Under the pieces are notes generated by a model that saw only the letters and a program-made list of their open reading frames with translations, ran no database searches and was not told the DNA's origin. The translations under genes and the position numbers were made by a program. Of a DNA stretch of 64,000 nucleotides, positions 22,741 to 33,325 are shown one piece after another; the stretch's first letter is position 1; the number at the start of each line of letters is the position of its first letter. The DNA comes from Polychytrium aggregatum (taxonomy: Eukaryota; Chytridiomycota; Chytridiomycetes; Polychytriales), in contig NW_026516258.1 in assembly GCF_025602895.1 (NCBI RefSeq), positions 1-64,000 of the forward strand. Reading direction: 5' to 3'.

Positions 22741-22889
22741 ATCATCAGGGTGAGAGAGCACACCGGAGAATGAACCGCACCCTGCCGACTATCCCACTGC
22801 CAGCGATGGTCGCCAAAGCGCAGAACAACAGAAACCTACCAAGGGGCCATCCAGCATCAGCCCTGGTCGGATCGAGGGCACACTGTGAC

Positions 22890-24630
22890 TCCAAATCCGA
22901 CGCTTGGAACGAGAGCGGCGATGCCTGAGCAGAATGCTCGCCCAAACCCCCGAGTACGACACGGAAGAGTTGGACGACCTGCGTCGTCAGCTTCGGTCCA
23001 CGAGAAAGGCCATCACCCAGCTCAAGCGCAAGAACGGCATACGGTCATGGAAGGAATCCATGGCCACCATGGACACCTAGAAGTGCTCCGAGATGACCAA
23101 GACCATCGGAGCGATGCGCACGAGGAAGGAGAGGGAAGGATCCCATCTCTTTGACAACTCGGATCCGACTCTCGAGAAACTCGTGGTGCACTTTGGCAAG
23201 GTATCCTCTGCCTCGCAGGACAGCGGGACAGAGTACAACAGAAGTATGACCCCACCCCTGAGCACGGAGGCGACCCTCCTGCCGCCCGACAAGCGGCTCC
23301 CAGAAGTATCGATGGAGCACATCCAAGAGACCATCGAGAAGGCACCACGCCGCAAGGCAACGGGGTCCGACAAGATCAAGAGCGAAATGCTCATACCAGT
23401 CGCACCAGTGATAGCCGAGTGGCTCCGCCTGATCATCATGGCGGCGCTCAAGGCCAGTGTGGTGCCAAGCGAATGGAACAGCGTGCTGATCCACCCAGTG
23501 TACAAGCAGAAGGGATCGACCCTGGACCCGACCATGTATCGCCCGATCGGTCTCACTCAGACTTGCAGGAAGATCGTGGAAAGGATCATGCTCCCCTTCC
23601 TGGCAGAACAGGCAGGAGACATGGACGTCGCCCAAGGCGGATTTCGAGCCAGACGAGGAACCCTTGACCAGATCGTCGCCCTGGACACCCTGATCAAGCA
23701 CCACAAGATGAACGGTGAGGAGTACTCTCTGATCTTCCTCGACATCAAAGCCGCCTATGACACAGTATGGCGCGAGCGACTTTGGACCAAGCTCAAGCAG
23801 CGAAGAATGAACGGCATCGCCCTCGGCTTCCTCAAAGCCATGTTTGACCGGGTATCCATCCAAATGGTCAGCAAGGGCCGAAAATCCAAGCCAGCATGGC
23901 TCCGGAAAGGACTGATCCAGGGATCGGTGCTGAGCCCACTCATGTTCAGCGCCTTCATCGACGATCTACCAGGACCGAATGGTGACCAGGACAAGAGAAG
24001 CAGCATCCAACATGGCCAAGATGGGCCTGACTCTTGGGAACCTCACGCCAAGACACTGACGATTGCCTACCGCACGTTCCTGCGGCCGATGATGGAATAC
24101 GGCCTCGCCCTCGACGCCATCCCAAAGAACGAACAGAAGCGGCACCACCGGACACAAACCTTCTGCCTGAACTTGCTGTTCCGCACAGCCCTCACAACAT
24201 CACACGGAGCACTGCACCTCAACTGCGGATTACCTACACAGAGCGGTGGACACACAACTTCCCACGACCAGCAGGAGAGACAACCCTCTCTTCGCACCAA
24301 GCAGAATGCCAGGCAGATGGAGTGACTGGGACGCTGAGAGGCACTAGGCCACGACAGCGAGCCCAACGAACAATTGGCTTTGAGGAGATCCCTGAGAGGA
24401 TCTCCCATGGCCAGAGAGAAAGGATCCCCGAGCGGGACCTGGAGACATGCGAGTCCCTGTGGGACCTCTTGGAGGAAGTGTGTACCCGCATGGTCCGCCG
24501 TGTGGGCTGGAGAGTCGGTAAGAGCCGCAACAGGGGTGTGAGCTTGCTTGAACGCCCACTGCTAGGTACCGCATGGTGCTCATGGCCGGTTGAATAATCT
24601 TGAATATACAGCTATCGTAAACAAAAAAAA
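22890..24630 (+). mobile_element. LINE relic, second subfamily, with internal deletion
   Basis: A reverse-transcriptase fragment with a 3' tail ending in A's at 24623-24630. The tail ends in CTATCGTAAACA, resembling the tail of the intact LINEs (CTATAGTAACA). It is 5'-truncated, without an endonuclease, and is joined to the D5-like relic. Its tail is shared with the short copy at 19000-19073. Confidence 0.8.
23093..24325 (+). pseudogene. LINE reverse transcriptase lacking its catalytic FADD segment
   Basis: The 410-codon frame matches the RT of the intact LINEs from HFGKVSSASQD through GSDKIKSEML, FLDIKAAYDTVW and GSVLSPLMFSAFIDDLPG. It then jumps to YRTFLRPMMEYGLALD, so the block containing the second catalytic motif (FADD) and the sequence around it is deleted. 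A short in-frame portion lies upstream (about 22930-23080) before a TAG. The protein cannot be active. Confidence 0.85.
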
Positions 24631-25209
24631 GGACATTCCTGACCGGGACTTTCAGCTCATACATAGTCTATCACCAAGAACGATCGCCCTGGTCCTCGGC
24701 CAATGTAACCAGCGTTGATGTAAGCGCCATGAAGTTTCTCGATATGAAAGGAGATATCCAGTTCTGATCACAGATGGTGAGGTTTTTCGGAGTTTGAGTG
24801 TATAATCGCATTAACAATCTGGATTTTCGAGAATCTCGAGAGCCAGAAATCGACAGTTAACCACACACCTACCAGCGACTCACTCCCTGCTGACTGAGTC
24901 ATTCAAAGTGTAGATATAACAACAGAGTCTCCTCCAAGGGCGATGCCTGTCCGCGCCATGTCCTACCACCCTCCCCAAAGTCTTCAAGCGCATGGAGTGC
25001 CATGCGTTTCAGAACCCTCATGGCTCTTGGCTGATGGTGGACTAGTCCAACGAGCCAGGGACGCCGCCAGCAGCAACTTGCCACTTGCTGTGGACAGGCC
25101 GCTGCGGCTGAGTGCAACGAGACTAATGTACAAAAATGGGGGAGGGCGAAGAAGCCGGCCGCAACCAAACAGAGTCGGGAAAGCTCAGCCCAGTCTCGTG
25201 CCGGAGTGC
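24631..25209. other. Intergenic, nothing recognised
   Basis: Downstream of the LINE relic and of the minus-strand Cys-rich gene. No supported frame, RNA or repeat. Confidence 0.5.
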
Positions 25210-25861
25210 CTAATAGTGCCGGGGAAAGCAGAAGGTCTTGTGGTCGTCGACGGCCTTGACACACTGGTCGACGGAGTGGTCGACGGCGTTCATGCAGGCG
25301 ACGGCATGATCGGAGCCACCATCCTGGCAGAACAGCTTCTTGAGCTCAGCACGGAGGTAGGTACACTCGGTATAGGTGGAGACGGCTGAGACAGGTCGGA
25401 TGAAGATATCGGTGAGCAAGCTGGGTCAGAGAAGCAGCCGAATATGCAAGCCAGAAAGGGATGTGGCTCGGCCAACCTTCGGTGATACTTACAGAAGCCG
25501 CTCTCGCAGCTATCGTCAGAGGTCGAGCCCTCGACGGCAGCAGAGGACTTCCAGGAAGGCTTGGCGCACTTGTCCTTGGTGCAGACGAGATCGTCGGAGC
25601 AGTCGTGCTCGCTGCTGCAAGAAGCACCCTCGCAGTGGCCCTTCCAGGAGCAGTAGTCGTCCTTCTTGGCACACTTGCCCTTGGAACAGATCAGCTCACC
25701 AGAGCAGTCGTTGTAGTTGTTGCACGAGGCACCTCGCAGTGGCCAGGCCAGGCACAGCTGGAGCCGTGCGAATCAAGCTGGGAAAGATCAAAGAAGGGGG
25801 CAGCGCGAGCAACAGCGAGGAAGGCAGCGGCCGAGACGCAGATGAGCATGATGGACTTCAT
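25210..25861 (-). CDS. Secreted Cys-rich repeat protein (one intron, one probable frame break)
   Basis: The start at 25861 gives a signal peptide (MKSIMLICVSAAAFLAVARA). Two Cys-rich modules follow: the pattern GHCEGASC...DC...LxCxKxKCAKK is seen fully in the second (GHCEGASCSSEHDCSDD). In the first module one G appears to be missing near 25732-25736, which shifts the frame at GHCE. Intron 25492-25386 has GTAAGT and CAG ends. The last exon (25385-25210) encodes a tail with spaced Cys and ends FCFPRHY. The protein is probably extracellular and disulphide-bonded, as in fungal effectors or wall proteins; the family is not recognised. If the indel is an assembly error the gene is intact. Confidence 0.7.
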
Positions 25862-26711
25862 GGTGACGATGGAGATGTGCGCAAAACGAGGGAATCAGAA
25901 AGTGGTATGTGGGCGGCCAAATGGAGGCTGGAGCGGTGTTTGAGCGGGTTTGGCTGTGAGGTGTGGTGGTGAGGAATTGATGCCAGGTTTATATCAGACA
26001 GGCGATGCGGTGGCAGAGCGATCACCGCCCCTAATCTTGCATGGAAGTGCCCGGACCACAGGGATCTTTCGTCAGCGTCCTGCCACTGAGGTGCATGTCC
26101 AATCCAGAGGGATCTATCTGGCATCGGTGTGATCATGGGCAAGCGAGTTAGTGGCGCTGCAGACGAGTTGGATGCAACGAGAGACGACGATTGAAACCGA
26201 GGACGGCCATCGACACAGGCGGGAGTTGACAGAACGAGTGATGCTACGACCATGACGAGTGATGCAACGATCATGACGAGACAGGATCAAGACATGGCAC
26301 ACATGGCGATGCGCCGAGCTGCGTTGATTTGGTGTCGTTGTCTCCTGGCATCGACAGCACCATGTCTGGTCCCTGTCCCCACACCTCAGCAATCCCACCG
26401 CCCCATCCCACGCTGCATGGATTCATGGTTATCGTGGGTGCTATGGCTCCATACACACATGTATCGCCGTCCCTGTCCTCGCCACCCTGCATCTCTCCGT
26501 CCACTGCCACCATCGCAAGCTCGCTCTGGGTTGTCACGTTCTCGATTCCGAACGGGGGCGGTGCTTGGTCGCCCACTTGGCACGCGCTTTCCGCTTGGCC
26601 CGATGTTCGGTGCCTCTCCCTCGTCTCCATCTGTCAACCTCCAACCCATCCAGCTTTCCATCGATTCTTTCATCGATCCGTCCGCACATCCCATCCAGCA
26701 GCCAGCGTGCC
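25862..26711. promoter_or_regulatory. Divergent intergenic region
   Basis: This region separates the minus-strand secreted-protein gene from the plus-strand SAM-TIR-NACHT-WD40 gene and must hold both promoters. No core promoter motif is clear enough to place. Confidence 0.4.
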
Positions 26712-29700
26712 ATGTCTGCGGCCACAGGTGAGACTCTGTTGATGATGTATCACCGATGGCGGGTGACGACAATGTCTGCTGCTGACCCTTGTGCCAGACT
26801 TTGATGCCTTCCTGGACAAGCACGATCTCACCAGGAACAAGACCCTCCTGGTCGACCACGAGATCAACAGCACCGACCTGGTGGGTTGCTTGACTCTGTC
26901 GCCGATGGCATGATGCACTCGATGGTTGGCGATGTCCGTGCTGGCGATGGAATGTCGCCGACACTGCGGCCGTCGATGCCCCTGGCCATCTAGACATTGT
27001 TGCTGAACAACGGCTGCCTGTCCAGGTCCTCTCTCTGACCGAGCCAGAGATGAAGCAGATCGGGCTCAAGCTCGGCGCCATCAAGAAGATCCAGCGAGCC
27101 CAGCGCCAGAACACCGAGCCGCCTGTTGTCGTCCACAAGAGCGAGCCACCGCCATCCAAGACACCCGATAGCAGCGAGAATGCTGTTCTCCCTGTGGTCC
27201 GATACAGACCGCCTCCGCTGGCGAGGGGATGGAAGTGCCAGCTGGGCAACAGGGACCACGAGGTGTTCATCAGGTGCGGCGATGTCTGTGGTGCAGTGTG
27301 GGGTGTCTGCACTCCAGCCGGTTGATCATCAATCCATGTCCATGTCTGCACTGGCAACATCGACATCCAGAGTGTCCACTGACCATCGCCTCTTTGCCCA
27401 GCTATCGAGTCTTCAGCGACGAGATGCCCGCAATCAAGCTCTACGCCGCCCTCAAGTCGTCCAGCCAATACGACAAGAACCTGTGTCCGTACCTCGACCA
27501 GCTGTGTCTCGTCGATGCCATGAACTGGGAGACGGGCTTCATCAACGGCCTGGTCAACTCGCAGGTCATTGTGCTGGTTCTGTCGGAGTGGGGACTGAGC
27601 CGCACCCGCGAGGCACACCTCAAGCCAGACAACCAGTTCCTGGAGGTGAGCAAGCGAGCGGTTGGCCAAGCCATCCATGTCGATGCACTTGCACTCAATA
27701 GTCCCCACACTCACACTCACACTCACACTCACACTCACACTCACACTCAGGTCCAGCATGCCCTGCGTCGGATGCGAGAGTCGGCCACCACCGGCCGCCC
27801 GGTGACCGTCCAGCCCGTCTATATGTGGTCGACCCGCATCATCAACAACCAGACCTATGCTTCCAAGTACTTCCCCAACCCCGACGACTTTCCCGACGAG
27901 CCGCCCTGCCACGATCTGAGTCCCCTCGTCGACGGCAAGCCCGTATCGATCCGCCAGACCATCCGAGATGTCCTGGCTCTCCAGCAGTTCAATGCAGCCG
28001 ATGGGACGGCGGTGATGAGGTGGGTGGCTGCTGTCATCCCAGTCGATGGCAAGCCATTTCTGCTGCATTGCTGTCATGCTGATCGCACATCCTGCACACC
28101 ATCAATGCCATACACACCATCAATGCCATGCGCACCATGCTGCATCAGACTCCTCTCACAACACCACAAGACACCATACACATCGCCTCACCTTGCTGCA
28201 CATCCATCTGACCACATCTAACTGACCACATTCCCTTTCGCACTCGTCCATCCCCCGCCACCACACAGGCTCTCTCCGTACATCCGAGTGCTTGTGGCCA
28301 AGACCGAGAGGGCCATCGCCGAGGGCATCCTCTACCACCAGAGCCGACCCATCGTCCTCGCTGCCGACGAAGACTCGCAGCTCCGCGTCCTGCTCGATCC
28401 CATCGACTTTGACCCAGACAGGAAGGCGCTCGAGGATCTGTATGTCGAGGGAACCCGCCAGTGGCTGTTTGACCATGTCACTGCCTGGGTCGACGACGAC
28501 GACAACGCCGACCTGGTCCTGTGGGTCAATGCCGTCGCCGGTGTCGGCAAGTCCGTCGCTGCCGCCCAGATCGCCAACATCCTGCTTGGCCGGGACCAGC
28601 TGGCGACATCGCTGTTCCTCAAGTACAACGACACCCGCAAGAACAACCCCCCGCATCCTGCTGACCACGATCGCATATGGACTGTGTCGCTGGTACGCAC
28701 CGATCGGCCGTCGGCTCCTCGATGCTGGCCACTCCAAGGACGACCTCGACAAGATGAGCATCCCGGACCTGTTCAAGGCCGTGATTGAGGATCCACTCGA
28801 GGCACTTGGCCAGTACCGGCCCAAGGGAGCCGTCGTGGTGATGGTCGATGGACTGGACGAGTGCCATCCGCGCGACGAGATCCTGTCGCTCCTGGCCTGG
28901 CGACTCACGCAGCTGAAGGACGAGTCCCGGATCAAGCTGCTGCTGACGTCCCGCCCCGAGGCCGACATCAAGGACGGCATTCGATGGAGTGCCGACCACG
29001 ACGATCGAGCCGTCGAGCGAGGACAACATCCGCGACCTCCGGGTGTTCATCGACCATCGTCTCAGGGACCATCCCAGCCTCAGCGAGTCGGACCGCACCC
29101 AGGCGATCTCGGTGCTGCTGGACCAGTCCAAGACATTCGTGTGGATCAACCTGATCCTCAACACCGTCGAGCACGAGCTGGAGACTCCCGAGCCTGGATC
29201 GACGCCGTGCGAGGAGAGCAACGCAGCACACGAGCCACGGACACTGACCCTCGAGATGATCCGAGAAATCAACGACTCGTCGGTGGATCTCAAGGGACTG
29301 TACCACAAGACATTCGCCAAGATCCACTCGCAGTCGAGCCACCCGGCCGAGCTGGTCACGGTGGTGTCGGCGATCGCCACGGCCCAGTCGATCCTGACAA
29401 CACAGATCATCGCCGATGTGTTTGGACTCGAGATCGGGGTCGTTCGCGAGTGTCTCAAGAGCCTCAGTCTGGTCCTCGATCCTGGTGCCAATGGACTGGA
29501 TCCCCGAGGCAGCCAGTCCACCAACACCGAGGTCAAGTTCAACCACAAGTCGGTGGTGGACTATCTCCTCGGCGACGCATCGACTGGCCATCCGTGGCAT
29601 GTGTCGACCTCGTTCCACACGGTGTTTGCCAAGGGATGTCTCGGAGTGATCCTCTCACACGAGCCAGTGATCAATATCTGCGATATCTACGAGTTCCACG

Positions 29701-31598
29701 ACGATATCCCCGACCTCGAGGACAGGGTCGCAGCCAAGATCACACCGTCGCTGCGATACAGCGTCGCCCACTGGATCACACACTTTGTGTGGTGTGTGGA
29801 AGGAGTGGCCGAGTCGAGTCCGGTGTGGCAGTCGGCCGAGATGGTCGATGTGGCAGCGGTGCTCACTCGGTTCGTCAAGACGCATGTGTTCTTCTGGCTC
29901 GAGTGTGGATCGCTCACACATGTGGTCAAGCCGATCATTGAGCAACTGGCTGTGCTTCGAGGAGTGATCGACAAGGCACCCAGCACCATCGTCGACGACA
30001 CCACGAAGGAACTGGTCAAGGACACGTATCGATTCATCCGCGAGTTTGCCGACCCGATCATCAAGAGTGCACCACAGTTGTACAACTCGGGATATGCATT
30101 CACACCGAAGGAGACGGCGATCTACAAGACATATGCCACCCAGCTCGAGGACAAGATCCCGTTCCTGGTCACGGCTGGCCCAGAACCCACCTGGGATCCG
30201 TGTGAGATGACCATCACTGGACATGGATATGAACTGAAATCGGTGGCGATCTCTCCCGATGGCAAGTGGATTGTCTCTGGTTCATGGGACAAGACCATCA
30301 AGTTATGGGATTCCACTACTGGGCAAATGATGCACACCCTCGAAGGACACACGGGCAGCGTGAACTCCGTGGCAATCTCATCCGATAGCAAGTGGATTGT
30401 CTCTGGCTCCATGGACTACACCATCAAGGTGTGGGATGCCGCCACAGGCCAGGTGAAGTATACTTATAACGCGCAATTCGGAGTGACTTCCGTGGCGATC
30501 TCACCGAATTGCCAATGGATTGTCTCTGCCTCTCACGATGTATCGATCAAAGTATGGGATACCATTTCGGGACAACTGAAGCACTCCATTGAAGGTCTCC
30601 AACGAGAAGTTCGCTCGATATCCATCTCGTCCGATGGCAAGTGGATTGTCTCTGGCTCTAATGATCTGACCATCAGAATATGGGATATCCTCACTGGCGA
30701 GCTCATGCGCAGTATCACGGAGCACCAAGATTTTGTGAACTCCGTTGCAATCTCGTCCGATGGCAAGTGGATTGCCTCTGGCTCTTGGGACAAAACCATC
30801 AGAGTGTGCGATGCCACCACTGGCGAATTATGCCACACTCTCGAGGGTCACAAAGATGCTGTACGCTCGGTTGTGTTCTCGCCTGATGGCAAGTGGATCG
30901 TCTCTGGCTCGAGCGACAAGACCATCAAGGTATGGAATTTCATCATGGAGCGAGTCAATCGCCCCCTCAAAGGGCACACAGATGATGTGAACTCCGTGGC
31001 GATCTCACACGATGGCCAGTGGATTATCTCTGGTTCATGGGACAAGACCATCAAGGTTTGGGATACCATTACGGGCCAGCTGAAACACACCCTCGAAGGG
31101 CACAAAGGGACAGTAAACTCCGTTGCAATCTCATCCGATGGAAGGTTGATTGCTTCTGGCTCAAATGACAAGACCATCAAAGTGTGGGATGCGACCACGG
31201 GCGAAGAACATTACACACTCAAGGGACACAAAAGGATCGTCGTATCTGTGGAAATACCGCCTGAGGGCAATTCAATTTTGTCTCGGGATGAGAAGGGTAT
31301 TCGATATCTCTGGATTTATCGTGAAGGGCAGTATATTCGGACCGACGATATCCCAGCCAAATGCTCGGCGGTATCAAGCCCCCTGTTTTCAGTCGGCTGG
31401 ATCCAAATTGATATTGGAAGCGAATCCCAGTGGATCCGCCATGGCATTCATCCTGTCAAAATTCCATTCTCCCTATTCCGTAATTTGAACAAAACTTTAT
31501 TCACCAAAGCTGAAGGAGCCATTATGATCAACTCTTGGCCATGTATAATTCTGGTGGGTCTAACTATCAATCGAAATCCCTTTATTCGGCTCATCTAA
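26712..31598 (+). CDS. SAM-TIR-NACHT-WD40 NLR-type receptor, two frame breaks in NACHT
   Basis: Frame-consistent GT-AG exons join as 26712-26727, 26798-26880, 27026-27273, 27402-27645, 27751-28019 and 28269 onward. Order of domains: a SAM-like helical domain (exons 2-3, FDAFLDKHDL to LKLGAIKKIQRAQ), then a TIR domain (HEVFIS joined to YRVFSDE, LCLVDAMNWETGFINGL with a candidate catalytic Glu, VIVLVLSEWGL). Next is a NACHT NTPase (VNAVAGVGKS Walker A, about 28530; VVMVDGLDECH Walker B, about 28850; TSRPEA sensor), then a helical stretch and eight or nine WD40 repeats (about 30200-31320). One extra base at the C run 28647-28652 and another near 28980 shift the frame; both sides align well with NACHT, so these may be errors or recent mutations. 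Fungal NLRs of this type sense non-self and trigger cell death; TIR domains can cleave NAD+. The role here is inferred. Confidence 0.83.
27702..27750 (+). repeat. (CACACT)n microsatellite forming an intron acceptor
   Basis: About eight hexamers run to the end of intron 27646-27750, so the final ACTCAG is the splice acceptor of the SAM-TIR-NACHT-WD40 gene. Confidence 0.85.
30205..31320 (+). repeat. WD40 repeat array, about 126-bp units
   Basis: Eight or nine consecutive units share VNSVAISSDGKWIVSGSWDK and IKVWDATTG-like cores with high similarity at DNA level too. Such near-identical repeats are typical of fungal NLR receptors whose repeats diversify by recombination. Confidence 0.85.
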
Positions 31599-31782
31599 CC
31601 CACCTACTTGAACAGCCAATTCACCTCAACACTCCAAAGATTGGAACCGAAGTCACGCCTGTTTGAATTCATGATAACAACATCCATACCCGCATCCCCA
31701 GCGCACTGGTTATAGAGACAAAGTCAGGCAGCTCACCGTAATGCACAAAGTGGAAATAGGCTTCAAAGGGGTGTTTGCGAGG

Positions 31783-32786
31783 CTACACCATGCCCTCGCC
31801 AAGAATGTCCTCCGTGCTCGCATTCTTCAACAGAATGTTACGAGCCCCATTGATGTCGCGATCTATCATCAACCCACACTCCCTGCAATGATACACCTTG
31901 GCTGCTCCCAAGTCCCGGTTGATGTACCCGTACCGAGTGCATGTCTTGCTCGTGTACTCGTCCCGTGTCCTGGGCTTGGCTTTCGCCCGGACGGACAAGT
32001 GGCTCCGAGACCACAATGTAAAACTTGCCGGTCTTGGTCCGCATGATGCGAGTCTCGCAGAGGAAGGGAAGCTGCAGTCGGCGATCCTCGATGGTCCCGT
32101 CGGCACGGAGGCGGGAAGGAATCTCCTTTCCATCCGGCTGTGCTTGGGTGGTTTCTTGACACATTTCATGCTTCTGGACAGCATGGGGTCGCCATCAGCA
32201 TCCACAGGCTGTGGAAGGGGCGGACGCAGAAGCTGCACAGGAGTGTCTTGTGCACCAGGAGGAGCGACACCGAGGAACTCGCGGATGTTGACCTGGTTCC
32301 AGAAGCTGGAGGTGGACTGGACAGGGCCCAGTAACGCTTCCTCATGTAGCAGGACTCGGAGGTGGATCGCTTCTTGCTGAGATAGCGGAGGCGGAAATGC
32401 TTGACCTTCTCACCACGGGCCTTCATGGCCGCACACTTGGCGAGATTGGAAGCCAGGCTCTCGACAAACTCGTTGATGATTCCGTCGAGGAAGTCGTAGG
32501 CGTACTTCTCGGTGGTGATCCAGTGCTTGTCGGAGAAGACCCGGGTGCCGGCATTGACATAGCGCTGACGGAGCTGGGTCAGGACCATGTGGCAGAAGGA
32601 GAGGCACTTGCCAGGATGCGGGACCGGAATGGCGTCGACCAAGGCTTTCCACTGGTCCTTGTCAGACTTGGATAGACCGGGATGGGCCAGCTTGAGAGCG
32701 TCCAGGTAGGGAGTGTACGCCTCGGTCATCTGGGACCATAGAGTCTGTCGAAGAATAAGCACCGAGGAGATGCTTGGTAGGAACAT
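31783..32786 (-). pseudogene. Fanzor/TnpB-like nuclease relic, different clade
   Basis: Three minus-strand frames in collinear order look like one decayed OrfB/Fanzor gene. The first (32786 onward) has an N-terminal helical part with FLDGIINEFVESLASN and the wedge-type FRLRYLSKKRSTSES. The second (about 32100) has IMRTKTGKFYIVV, the strand just before RuvC. The third ends with the RuvC-adjacent zinc ribbon: DEYTSKTC, then YHCRECG, then MIDRDINGARNILLKN with the last RuvC Asp. The RuvC-I Asp segment is deleted between the second and third parts, and one ribbon Cys is changed (CTRYG in place of C-x-x-C-G). It resembles the TnpB-like Fanzors more than the two large Fanzors in this window. Not functional. 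Confidence 0.75.
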
Positions 32787-33325
32787 GGTGTAGCCTGGTA
32801 AACACCCATTTGGAGACGATTACAATCCTTGTGATGCAATACGATTGCCTGTGTTACTTTTGTTGCTGATAACAGTTCGTTGAAGCGGCAGGTATGCGAA
32901 GCAATGGGTGGGAAGTGACATTCGTTGGGAGAGGCAGATATCTTCGCTGAGGGCCCTGCTTGATACCCTCGGTCAGCATGTTGCGATGAGGAAACGGATG
33001 CTTGGAGACGAACTGGTTGTGCTCGGTGCAGCAAGCTGGAGCCAGGGTGTCGCAGTCGATGTGGAACTGGATGGAATGGCTGTTACATCTTGCCTTGGCG
33101 AGAATGCAGGACTCGACACGATGTTCGATTCCATGATCGATTTCATGTATGTGGCAGTGTATGTGGCAGTACTTATACAACAACGACTCCAGCCAGCAAA
33201 CCATCGGATCGAGCCAGGCTTGTGTGTGTGTTCGATGGCCAGTGTTTGGTTTGCTTCGACACAAATTCCCTCACTGTCTCCTGTCCAGCTCCGTCACCAC
33301 TTGTCTCCATCCAGTCTCCGTCAAC
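32787..33325. other. Intergenic upstream of Sel1 gene
   Basis: No gene recognised; it probably includes the promoter of the downstream Sel1-repeat gene. Confidence 0.4.

Noticed and set aside
30205-31320. CRISPR-like array
   Set aside because: The periodic units are coding WD40 repeats with a continuous reading frame, in a eukaryotic gene.
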